Shown one piece after another: positions 36,185 to 47,335 of a DNA stretch of 64,000 nt. Location: positions 43,436,507-43,500,506 of the forward strand of contig CM050449.1 of assembly GCA_027563935.2 (NCBI GenBank), read 5' to 3'. The notes beneath the pieces were generated by a model that searched no databases, was not told where the DNA came from, and was given only the letters and a program-made list of their open reading frames with translations. Position numbers and translations under genes: made by a program. Position 1 is the first letter of the stretch, and every line of letters begins with the position of its first letter. This stretch comes from Costus lasius. Its lineage: Eukaryota > Streptophyta > Magnoliopsida > Zingiberales > Costaceae.

Positions 36185-37881
36185 TGAAGAAACCCCTTAA
36201 AATGGGGGGCAAAAACCCTAAGCATGGCGCTAATGAAAAAGATGCTAGCGGAAGCAAGGGTTTAAGATCATTTGCATGCCATATGTTCAACTATAACCGA
36301 TTGAATAGATTGAGATGGAAATTCATACCAACGCCATATGCTTGGAAGTCGGCTTGGATGAAGAGAACAAACTAGATCTCCTCCACAAGTTCACACACAA
36401 GATGAAGATGCTTACTCCTTGCGGTCCCTTGTGCTAGCAAGACACCCAAGCTTTTCTTTTGTCGAATTGGAAGGGATGATGAGATGATTCCCTTTCTTGG
36501 CCGAGAGCTTCTCTTGCTTCTCTCCCACCTTCGTCAACCACCCAACGAAAGGATGATCGCGTTCAAGTGAAGAAGCCAACGCTTATGCGTTTTGGCGTTG
36601 AAGCATAACCGGCTTTGATTACTTTCCATAAGTGGAAGAGAATCAAGCCAAGCGTTCAAGCCACTTCATGAACGCATTTTGGCATTGAACCAAGCGTTCA
36701 CATTTGTGAACCGGTTCAATCCAAATCGTTCAATCGAATTTGGTTCATCAAACCAAACCGAAATAGCTCAAGCCACTTGGTCTAGACCAAATCGAACCCC
36801 AAGGCTCATGATCTAACCATTCATCTCCTGATGCCCCTGATCTCTCCGATCTAGCATCATCTCTCTCGATCGAAGCTTACCGATCTCAAGTCCTAATCAA
36901 TCAAACATGATCAGACCAGATCTCACTTACAATCAGAGATTAAATTCCTATAATCTGAACTCAAAGAATCCAGTCCATACGATCTGACTCAAGTAAGCCA
37001 TATCACCAAATTGTGCGACCCTGAGGGTTTCCTCTAAATGTCGGTAACGATAACTTACGTTATCACGATCAGTGAGGGGTATCTAGCAACACATCACTGT
37101 CTCCCGATATAAAGGAAAGAGTCTTCCAAGACTACTCCCAAACCATAGCACAAGTGTGAATCAAACTCACAAGGCATACATAATTCCTTTGCCACTGGAT
37201 GTTCTTATTGGACAAGCATGTCAAGCCTGTAACTCCAATACGATGAGCATGATTAGATCAGATGCACATAGTCATCTGGGTATGGCCATACACTATCTCA
37301 ATCATCTCATAAGGGGGCCCTTTAGAACATCACACTCCTTAAACAAGGAGACGGCAATCCTATGTCTATCACTAGTGCCCTAACCTGATTCAAGCTCACC
37401 ATCCAAGATAGTCTATAATCATTATGTTTCAAATGATATTGAACTACCTCAAGACAATGACAATCATCATTTAGAAACACAAGTGATCTCAAGTCAGAGG
37501 ACATGTGCCACTTGCTGCTTACAAGGATCATTCACATTGTGACAAGCAATGGAATATCCCAGTAGGGTCTGTCCAGTACATCCAATGTACCCATGAGTCT
37601 ACATCTTATTCCATGCTCGAAGCATCCTATAAGATTAGCACTTATATTAGTCTCAATCATATCAAGGCTGTCTCATGTTCACCAAGATATCTCGACTAAG
37701 GACATATAGCCTGTCAGCCTAGCTGAACAGCTTTGAGACATTATTCAGAAGTACAGTTATTACAGCAGACAAGGTAACAACCTGAATAACAACCATGCCT
37801 TTTATAAACATAAGAGTTTATTACATGATACTTATACAATCCCAAGGCCTCAAACATTAGCCTTAAGGGCATACTCCAACA
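36185..37881 (-). repeat. 5' LTR of copia C, with LTR-encoded start codon
   Basis: The LTR pair is about 99.8 percent identical by eye. ATG GCG TTG at 36337-36329 (minus) precedes donor GTATGAAT. Confidence 0.94.
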
Positions 37882-37886
37882 GAGGA

Positions 37887-40800
37887 TATGTCTGCAATAG
37901 ACATGATAGCAAACCTCAAAATGCTGTATGCTGCACAGGCGAGGACAGAACGCTATAATCTGACAAAGCTGTTCTTTCAGAGCAAACTGGCTGAAGGGAG
38001 CCCAGTAGGAGCTCACGTGCTCAAGATGATTGGGCACAAGGAGGCTCTAGAGAAACTGGGGCATACCATCAATCAGGAGCTTGCTGTAGACATTATTCTG
38101 CAGTCTCTCCCGCCCTCTTTCGATGCGTTCATTATTAACTTTAATATGAACAAAATCGATTGTACTCCGGCAGAGCTGCTGAATATGCTCTTGACTACTG
38201 AGGAGACTCTGAAGGAAAAGCCTTCAACCTCTGTCTTGATGGTTCCTTCGAGGAACAAGAAGAAGGGGAAGAAGGGCAAAGCCCCTGTCAAGAGTTACAG
38301 CAAGGCTCTGAAACAAAAAGTTAAGCGGTCAAAGGAATACAGATGTTTCCACTGTGGCCAGCTGGGTCACTGGAAAAAGGACTGTAAAGCGCTCCAAGGA
38401 GATAAGAGGGGAAGCTTCGCTTCTGGCTCAGGTATATACGTGATGGAAGTCATGGTTTCATCTTCTTCTATATCATGGGTGTTGGACACTGCATGTGGAG
38501 TTCACATTTGTTCAAATGTACAGGAACTCAAGAGAAGAAGACAGGTGGGACAGCATGAGGTGGACCTACGCGTTGGAAACGGGGCACGGGTTGCTGCTGT
38601 TGCTGTAGGAAACTATTTCATTTCTTTACCATCTGGACTTGTATTGGAACTAGACAATTGTTACTTTGTTCCCAGTATTACTAAAAATATTATCTCTATT
38701 CCTGCTCTTGTCAGGAAGGGGTTTTCCTTTGAATGCAATATTTCAAAGTGTGTTTTGTCTTTAGATAATATTGTTTATGCAACTGGTTCAATTAACAATG
38801 GGTTATTCATGTTGGACATGGAATGTTCTATACAAAATATTGATATTAAGAAAGCCAAGTATGCTGATGACAGCACCTTGCTATGGCATAGTCGTTTATG
38901 CCATATTAACAAGAAGCGCATTAAGCGGTTGCATGATAATGGACTGCTGGGATCATTCTCCTATGAGGAGATTGATACATGCAAGGCTTGTTTAATGGGT
39001 AAAATGACGAAGTCACCTTTTCCTAATAAAGGTCAAAGGGCTTCAGGTTTACTTGACCTTATACACAGTGATGTGTGTGGGCCATTTAGTAAACATGCCA
39101 GAGGTGGCTATCAGTACTTCATAACCTTTACTGATGATTTCAGTAGATATGGGTATGTCTATCTGATGAGACATAAAAGTGAATCTTTTGACAAGTTCAA
39201 AGAGTTCAAGAATGAAGTACAGAATCAGCAAGGCCGAAATATAAAGGCACTTCGTTCTGATCGAGGTGGAGAATACCTAAGTCGAGAATTTACTGACTAT
39301 CTGAAGGAGTGTGGGATTATCTCACAGCTCACTCCACCAGGAACACCCCAATGGAATGGTGTATCCGAGAGGAGAAATAGAACGTTACTTGATATGGTTC
39401 GTTCTATGATGAGTCAGGCTACTCTTCCATATTCCTTTTGGGGATTTGCACTGGAAACAGCTACAAAGGTACTAAACCGAGTGCCATCCAAGGCAGTTTC
39501 TAAGACTCCATATGAGTTATGGTATGGGAAACAGCCGAGCTTGACATTTATCAGGATCTGGGGCTGCGAGGCTTATGTTAAAAAGCTCGCCTCTGGGAAA
39601 CTAGAGAGCAGATCTGACAAATGTATCTTTGTCGGTTACCCTAAGAAAACTAAGGGTTATTATTTCTTCGATCCCAAAGAGAACAAGGTATTTGTTGCTC
39701 GGACGGCCATATTTCTTGAGAAGGAGTTTCTTCTGCAAGAGGCCAGTGGGAGAGAAATAAAGCTGGATGAGAATCCAGAGGAAGGACAAAGTAGTCAAGC
39801 ACAGTTGGATGAGCCTGAGCCGGTGGATCAGGTTATTGAACAACCTGAGGCTCAGATATCACGGGAACCGCGAAAATCGGGAAGGATCCGTCGACAGCCT
39901 GAGCGCTATGACGGAGTCTACATCATTGATAATGATGAACCCCTCACTTATGCGGATGCGGTCAGTGGACCGGAGTCAGCTAGATGGCTTGAAGCTATGC
40001 GAGCCGAGATGGACTCCATGTCAGATAACCAAGTCTGGGATTTGGTTGATCCGCCTCCGGGAGTAATCCCTATAGGCTGTAAATGGATCTTCAAGAAGAA
40101 GATTGACATGGATGGTAACGTAGTTACCTATAAAGGCAGGCTAGTTGCGAAAGGTTTCAAACAAATCTACGGGATAGATTATGATGAAACTTTCTCACCT
40201 GTAGCCATGTTTAAGTCTATTCGGATTCTTTTCGCGATAGCAGCATATTACGATTATGAGATTTGGCAAATGGATGTGAAAACAGCTTTCCTGAATGGAA
40301 ATCTGGATGAGGATGTGTATATGACACAACCAGAAGGTTTCACTAATCCATCAGATCGTCATAAAATATGCAAGTTAAAGAAGTCCATTTATGGACTTAA
40401 GCAAGCATCTAGAAGCTGGAATATTCATTTTGATGAATCAATATGTGATTTTGGTTTCATCAAGAATGAAGATGACCCGTGTGTATATAAGAGGTTTAGT
40501 GGGAGCGTGATTACTTTCCTAGTCCTCTACGTCGATGATATCTTAATCATTGGAAACGATATTCCTGAACTGCATGCTGTTAAAGCATGGTTAAGAAAAT
40601 GTTTCCAGATGAAAGATCTAGGAGAAGCAGCCTATGTGTTAGGTGTGAAGATCTACAGGGATAGATCTAAGAGGCTTCTCGGGCTGTGCCAGAGTACTTA
40701 CATCGATAAAGTCCTGGAGAGATTCCATTTAGAGAATTCTAAAAGAGGATATCTTCCAGTCAGACATGGTCTGAATCTTTCGAAGAGTCAGTGTCCACAA

Positions 40801-41511
40801 ACACAGACTGAGAAAGATGAAATGGACAATACGCCTTATGCTTCGGCTATTGGGTCCATTATGTATGCGATGTTGTGTACTCGCCCAGACGTCGCTTACG
40901 GGTTAAGCGTGACCAGTCGGTTCCAAAGTAATCCAGGTCAGGCACACTGGATTGCGGTCAAGAACATTTTAAAATATCTGCGGAGGACCAAAGATATGTT
41001 CTTGATATATGTTGGTCAGGAAGAACTCAGTATTGAAGGATATACTGACGCTTCGTTCCAGTCGGACCAGGATGATTTCCGATCGCAATTAGGCTATGTT
41101 TTTAGCTTGAATGGAGGAGCAGTGGTGTGGAAGAGTTTCAAACAGTCAATCGTTGCTGATTCCACAACAGAAGCCGAGTATGTTGCAGCCTCGGAAGCAT
41201 CCAAGGAGGCAGTGTGGATTCGTAAGTTCGTTAGAGAACTTGGTGTCGTTCCTTCGAGTGCAGATCCTTTGGTTATCTTCTGTGATAACACTGGAGCAAT
41301 CGCACAAGCAAAGGAACCACGGTCGCACCAGAAGTCCAAGCACATACAGAGACGGTTTCATTTGATCAGGGAGATCATTGATCGTGGCGAGATCAAAGTC
41401 TGCAAGGTACATACAGATGACAATCTGGCAGACCCGCTTACTAAGCCTCTGGCGCAGCAGAAGCATGAGAAGCACTGTAATAATATGGGTTTGAGATTCC
41501 TCAACCATTAG
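37887..41511 (+). CDS. gag-pol of copia B, main part (after nested C)
   Basis: 1207 codons are open from ATG 37888 to the stop at 41509-41511. With the first 87 codons (28403-28662 plus 37887) the pre-insertion protein would be about 1294 residues without a stop or frameshift. Landmarks are a knuckle CFHCGQLGHWKKDC near 38345, protease LDTAC near 38475, integrase WHSRLCHIN and CKAC near 38884-38985, DVCGP, SDRGGEY and GVSERRNRT, RT YVDDILIIGND near 40531, and RNase H TDASFQ and STTEAEYVAAS near 41046-41190. One difference from relatives lies within the integrase zinc site (RLCHIN for RLGHIN). The coding potential looked intact until C landed. Confidence 0.95.
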
Positions 41512-41531
41512 ATTAAGTGCAAGTGGGAGAT

Positions 41532-43207
41532 TGTTGGGGGTATGCCCTTAAGGCTAATGTTTGAGGCCTTGGGATTGTAACAGTATCATGTATAAACTTT
41601 TATGTTTATAAAGGCATGGTTGTTATTCAGTTTGTTACCTTGTCTGCTGTAATAAGTGTACTTCTGAATAATGTCTCAAAGCTGTTCAGCTAGGCTGACA
41701 TGAAGTAAAGTCCTTAGTCGAGATATCTTGGTGAACATGAGACAACCTTGATATGATTGAGACTAATATGTGTTGTAATCTTATAGGATGCTTCGAGCAT
41801 GGAATAAGATGTAGACTCATGGGTACATTGGATGTACTGGACAGACCCTACTAGGATATTCAATTGCTTGTCACAATGTGAATATTCCTTGATTGCGACA
41901 AGTGGCACATTTCCTCTGACTTGAGATCACTTGTGTTTTCTAAATGATGATTGTCATTGTTTTGAGGTAGTTCAATATCATTTGAAACATAATGGTTATA
42001 GACTATCTTGGATGGTGAGCTTGAGTCAGGTTAGGGCATTAGTGATAGACATAGGATTGCCGTCTCCTTGTTTAAGGAGTGTGATATTCTAAAGGGCCCC
42101 CTGGATGAGATGATTGAGAATAGTGTATGGCCATACCCAGATGACTATGTTCATCTGATCTAATCATGCTCATCATATTGGAGTTACAAGCTTGACACGC
42201 TTGTCCAATAAGAACATCCAGTGGCAAAGGAAATATGCATGCCTTGTGAGTTGATTCACACTTGTGCTGTGGTTTGGGTGTAGTCTTGGAAGACTCTTTT
42301 CTTTATATTGGGAGACAGTGATGTGTTGCTAGATACCCCTCACTGATCGTGATAACGTGAGTTATCGTTACCGACATTTAAAGGAAACCCTCAGGGTCGC
42401 ACAATTTGATGATATGGCTTACTTAAGTCAGATCGTGTGGATTGAATTGTTCAGGTTCAGTTTAAAGGGATTTAATCTCTGATTGTAAGTGAGATCTGGT
42501 CTGATCATGTTTGATTGATTAGGGCTTAAGATCGGTAAGCTTCGATTGAGAGAATGGATGCTGGATCGGTGAGATCAAGAGCATCAGGAGATCAACGGTT
42601 AGATCTGGAGCCTTAGGGTTTAATTTGGTCTAGACCATGTTGCTTGGCTTATTTGGTCTTTGAACCAGACCAACATGAACCGGCTCATAAATGAGCGCAT
42701 GGTTCAAAAGTGAAGTGGTTTTGCGAATGGGTAAACCCATGATCGCATGAAGAGAAGTGGCATGCTATTTTTAGATAGCACTTCTCTTACGTGACCACAT
42801 CTCACGTTCACGCCTCTCCTCTCTTCGTTCGTCGCCTTATCTCTTGCTCTTGACGAGAGAACATTCGGGTGGTGAAGAGTTTTTGACGAGAAGAGAAAAA
42901 AAAAATCGCCAAGCCAAGACATCTCTTCCCTTCCACTCGACAAGGACATCTTTGGGCCTTGCTAGCACAAGGATCGCAAGGAGGAGTAGGCGACATCAAT
43001 TGTGTGCGTCACCTCTGGAGAAGATCCAGTTCGGTCTTTGCTTCCAAGGCGCCATCTAGAAATGGCTATGGTATGATCCTTCTCTATATGCAATTGGGTC
43101 ATTTTTGTTAATCATACAGCCTGCAAGATCTAGAAACCCCCTTTCCGCTGCCTTCATTCCCATATGCGCCTATGAGATAGGGTTTCGCCCCCTTGTGGGG
43201 ACCTTCA
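41532..43207 (+). repeat. 3' LTR of copia B
   Basis: It follows the polypurine tract (GTGCAAGTGGGAGAT, 41517-41531) and ends ACCTTCA at 43207 before TSD TTTTC. It carries the same ATG GCT ATG plus donor at 43062-43072. Confidence 0.94.
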
Positions 43208-43212
43208 TTTTC

Positions 43213-44040
43213 GATTTCCAGAAATTGATATGCATGATAATTCGTTAAAAATTTTGGCATGGTGTTTGTAGTATTTTCAGAAAAATCCTTCTACACATCA
43301 TCATCATATTGTGTCAACACAACCAGATCGAAATATCTATCAATAAAATCAAAAGGCGAGGATCCGTGGCATGTGAGCACAAGAAGTTTGAAGTATTCAT
43401 CTTCCATTTGAACACATGGATTATCAGAAAAATATAAAGGACGGAATGCAAATAAGTAGGAAGAAAATACTCACAAAGGTCTATTAGTCTGTGTCAGACT
43501 CAATCATCCTCTGTGTCTTCGGGTTCGCACCACTAGAGTTTTTTTTTTGACAAAAATTAATTTTCACCTACAAAAAGAAAATAAAAATTAGTGCTAAGTA
43601 AAAAAAACAAAAACAAAAATAAAGTAAAAAATAAGCTAGAGTAAAAGTGCTTGGGTTGCCTCCCAAGAAGCGCTAATTTAACGGTCATTAGCTTGACCAT
43701 TGAACACTTGGAATTGATCGTGACCGTGTCTTCAGTCGCCATAATGATTGCTCAATGTTTTGTTCGTGGCTTTCAAGAACATAAGGCTCAAACTTGAAAT
43801 AGTATCCAAATTTATTTATGAGCCTTTTTACTTCTTCAGTCAATTTTGATATTCCTTTCCTCATTCGTCTCTTCTTCTTCTTTGCTGCCCTTTTCTGAAA
43901 TTCTTGATTAGAACACCCAGAAAATGTATCAAATTCAGAAGGTTCTTCAAATAAAATATGCATATCACAAATAACCTCCTCATAAACTATTTCTATGCTA
44001 CAACATGTCCCTGAGTGTGATGCCCTTTTTAAAGAATTAG
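43213..44040 (-). other. 3' tail of Athila-like L next to protease
   Basis: No RT, RNase H or integrase follows the protease. A lysine-rich open frame at 43688-43963 (minus, 91 residues, KRAAKKKKRRMRKG) is unrecognised. The plus strand contains gggttgcctcccaagaagcg near 43655, which resembles a motif I recall as common in plant Athila-type tails. An A-rich stretch lies at 43590-43630. Confidence 0.6.
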
Positions 44041-44643
44041 TTAAGTCAATTCAATTAAATCACCACAAATATCAAATGTCAATTTTCCCTTTTTCACATC
44101 AATGCAAGCTCCAGCAGTGGCCAAAAAAGGTCTACCAAGTATAATAGGGTTTTTTGAATTTTCCTCCATATCCAGAACTATAAAATCAGCAGGTATGAAA
44201 AACTTACCAATTTGAATAGGAACATTTTCTAAAATACCAACCGAATGCTTTACTGATGAATCAGCAAGTTGCAAAAACATTGAGGTTGGTTTGAGCTCTC
44301 CAATGTTCAGTTTCCTGCACACAGACAGAGGTATTAGACTAACACTAGCACCAAGATCACATAAGGCTCGGTCGAAAGTAACACTCCCAATAGAACAAGG
44401 GACAGAAAAGCTACTTGGATCTTTCAATTTGGGTGGTAGCTTGTTTTGAATGATGACACTACATTCTTCAGGTAAAGCAACAGTGCCATAATCTTCAATT
44501 TTTCTCTTGTTAGATAAAATTTCTTTTAAAAATTTTGCATATGTAGGCATTTGAGAAATAGCTTCAGTGAGAGGAATATTAATATATAACTTTTTCAAAA
44601 CCTCCAGAAATTTCCCAAACTGCTTATCTAACTTAGCTTGCAT
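44041..44643 (-). pseudogene. Athila-type protease of element L
   Basis: The minus-strand frame carries LDKQFGKFLEVLKKLYINIP, PPKLKDPSSF, the catalytic block LCDLGASVSLIPLS, PADFIVLDMEE, NPIILGRPFLA and a GDLIELT end with a stop. It is out of frame with the gag part by a 1-base deletion near 44635. The protease motifs are intact, but nothing coding for polymerase follows before the 3' LTR. Confidence 0.85.
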
Positions 44644-45662
44644 AATCCTTTGGGGAAAGGAATAGGTGGCCTATATGGTGGTGGCAAACTAGTTTTAGGA
44701 TCAACAACTTTAGAGAGCAAATCACCATCTTTTGAAGGTGGAGAGCTAGGATGGGACTGCTCTTTTGTAGGTTGTGATTCTAGAATAGGTTCACTGCTAA
44801 TTTCAATTCTGGGCTCAACCTCGTCATCATCAAAAATATCCCTAGGATCTTTCAATTGTTTCCCACTCCTAGTTGTGATAGCATTGCAATATTCCCTAGG
44901 GTTAGGTTCAGGTTTTGCAGGTAATTTCCCTGGGGGTCTATATGAAGTACTAGCTTGCTGTGCTATCTGGGTTTCTAACATCTTATTATGAGCAACAACA
45001 CCATCCAACTTGGAATTGATTTGTTTAATGGTTTCTTCAATCTCATCATTTTTGCTCATCTGCTTACCCACGAATTTCTCAAACATCTCTTCTAAACTAG
45101 ATTTTTGGGGTTGACTCTGGTTTGACTGTCTCTGATTATACCCCCTACTCTCATTTTGCTCACTGGTATGATTGTTACTTCTCCAAGACAAATTAGGATG
45201 GTTTCTCCAACCAGGGTTGTAGGTTTTGGAGTAAGGGTCATTAGATCTACCTTGATTATAATCCCCTACTTCATTCACTTGTTCCTCACCTTTATCAATA
45301 ATGATTTTACACTCTCTAGCATGGTGCCCATTGTTCCCACAAACCTCACAAATAATAGAAGATACAGCAGCGGTTTGCATTTGGAAAGAATCAAAACAGT
45401 TACATAACGAGTATACCTTTTCTGCAAGAGAGCGCCAACCATCACCATCGTTCTTACCCTGAGGAGGCCGATAAAGCACTCCTCTCTCGGAAGCCCACTG
45501 GTTGTGGTTTAACGCCATCTCCTCAATCAAGGCATGGGCTGCATGAACAGTCTTGTTCATCAAAGCTCCCCCTGCAGCAACATCAACCGTTAAGTGTGTG
45601 TTATAAAGCAAACCATTATAGAAAGTCTGAATTAAAACCCAGTCTTCCACTCCATGGTGGGG
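44628..45662 (-). pseudogene. Athila-type gag of element L, C-terminal part (before D)
   Basis: The frame continues the gag interrupted by copia D. Removing 45668-56401 (10734 bp, a multiple of three) rejoins it in frame. Landmarks are FYNGLLYNTHLTVDVAAGGA, a CEVCGNNGHHAREC zinc knuckle near 45335, YCNAITTRSGKQL and a proline-rich PPPYRPPIPFPKG end. It terminates at 44628 because of a 1-base deletion just before the protease frame. Confidence 0.85.
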
Positions 45663-45667
45663 GCACT

Positions 45668-47315
45668 TGAAGGGTCGAAACCTAAGTTAGATGCGCTTCT
45701 AAATTTTTGCATAGGCGGAAAAACTAGGTTTCATGAAGATCGCATGGCTTGTAAGTATAACCAACCATAAGAGGATGATTGAAGCATTACCATGGCCATT
45801 GCTCGAGTGATGACTTGGAAGAAGAAAGGGCGATCGGCTCTTCTCCAAAGAGGTCACACACAAGATGTTGAAGGCTTACTCCCTTGTGCTCTTTGTGCTA
45901 GCAAAGTTCCAAGGAAAACTTGATCGTGTACAAGGAGATGTTTTTCTCTCTCGGCTGTTCGAACTCTCTTCCTTGGCGTGAAGACTCACTACCACACGAG
46001 AGGAAAACGGGAGGAGAAGAGGGGGCGAGCCACGTTACAATCGTGGAGGCGTTTTCCAAAATGGAAAACCGACTTCCAAATATAGTAAGTGCTTAATACT
46101 CATGCATTCACTCAAAGTGAACCATCGAAACTTCCTTCTCCTTTGAACCAAGCGTTCACTAAGTGAACCGGTTCAATTCTATTTGGTTCAAAGACCAAAT
46201 CGAACCAGCCATGGTTTAGATCTCTTTGAACCAAATGGCTCAAGATCTAACCACACATCTCTTGATCTTCTTGATCTCATCGATCAAGCATCAATTCTCC
46301 CGATCGAAGCTTACCAATCTCAAGCCCTAATCAATCAAACATGATCAGACCAGATCTCACTTCAAATCAGAGTTTAAATTCCTTTAAATTGGACTAAAAC
46401 AATTCAATCCACACGAGCTGATATAAGTAAGCCATATCATCAAATTGTGCGACCCTAAGGGTTTCCTTCAACGTCGGTAACGATAACTTACATTATCACG
46501 ATCAGAGAGGGGTATCTAGCAACACATCACTGTCTCCCGATATGAAGGAAAGAGTCTTCCAAGACTACACCCAAACCACAGCACAAGTGTGAATCCAATT
46601 CACTTAGCATACATGTTTCCTTTGCTACTGGATGTTCTCGTTGGACAAGCGTGTCAAGCGTGTAACTCCAACATGATGAGAATGGTTAGATCAGATGAAC
46701 ATTGTCATCTGGGTATGGCCATACACTTTCTCAACCATCTCATCCAGGGGGCCCCTATAGAACATCACACTCCAACAAGGAGAGGCAATCCTTTATCTAT
46801 CACTAGTGCCCTAACATGACTCATGCCCATTATCCAAGATAATCCTTAACCATGAATTTTTCAAATGATATTGAACTACCTCAAGATAATGCCAATCATC
46901 ATTTAGAAACAGAAGTGATCTCAAGTCAGAGGAAATATGCCATTTGCTTGCATACAAGGATTATTCACATTGTGACAAACAATTGAACATCCTAAGTAGA
47001 GTCAGTCCAGTACATCCAATGCACCTATGTGTCTAAATCTTATTCCATGCTCGAAGCATCCTATAAGATCAGAACACATATTAGTCTCAATCATATCAAG
47101 GCTGTCTCATGTTCACCAAGATATCTCGACTAAGGACAATACTGCATGTCAGCCAAGCTGAACACCATTGAGACATTATTCAGAAGTATACATAACAGCA
47201 GCAGATAATGTAACAACCTGAATAACAATAATTGCCTTTATTAAAACATAGTTTATACATGATACTGATAATAACCCAAGGCCTCAAACATTAGCCTTAA
47301 GGGCATACCCCAACA
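45668..47315 (-). repeat. 3' LTR of copia D
   Basis: Plus-strand ends are TGAAGGGTCG and ATACCCCAACA. The U3 block is shared with the rest of the family. The U3 dyad is imperfect here (GATAACTTACATTATC). Confidence 0.94.
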
Positions 47316-47335
47316 ATCTCCCACTTGCACTTAAA

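Larger units (their letters stand above)
34283..36328 (-). other. Predicted intron and leader of copia C
   Basis: Minus strand: ATG GCG TTG (36337-36329) is followed by donor GTATGA. The acceptor TTGTTGTAG ends at 34283, directly before ATT CCT GCA GCA in the gag frame. The interval is 2046 bp, contains the PBS, and is otherwise gene-free. Confidence 0.65.
28663..37881 (-). mobile_element. Copia LTR retrotransposon C, nested in B
   Basis: LTRs lie at 28663-30356 (1694 bp) and 36185-37881 (1697 bp). TSD GAGGA is at 28658-28662 and 37882-37886. The LTRs differ by about three substitutions and one 3-bp gap near 29910/37432, the smallest divergence in the window, as expected for an element inside another. 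Minus-strand order is 5' LTR, exact PBS, leader with tandem repeats, gag-pol, polypurine tract, 3' LTR. It belongs to the same family as its host B, in opposite orientation. One nonsense codon is the only visible coding defect. Confidence 0.96.
24871..43207 (+). mobile_element. Copia LTR retrotransposon B, split by nested element C
   Basis: LTRs lie at 24871-26548 (1678 bp) and 41532-43207 (1676 bp), with TSD TTTTC at 24866-24870 and 43208-43212. Inside are a tRNA-iMet PBS, a leader/intron of about 2 kb, a gag-pol frame, and a polypurine tract AAGTGGGAGAT directly before the 3' LTR. I count about nine substitutions and two 1-bp gaps between the LTRs (about 0.5 percent). Element C (28663-37881) is inserted in gag with its own TSD. 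Without C, B would be about 9.1 kb with a stop-free frame. Confidence 0.95.

Noticed and set aside
41094..41508. Antisense frames over RNase H and integrase in copia elements (also 30380-30794, 39601-39843, 33597-33875)
   Set aside because: These are shadows of the gag-pol frame; their conservation follows from the sense protein.
43688..43963. Lysine-rich 91-residue frame as an env-like or regulatory gene of the Athila element
   Set aside because: There is no signal peptide or membrane segment and no recognisable domain. It is kept only as an unknown frame in the tail.
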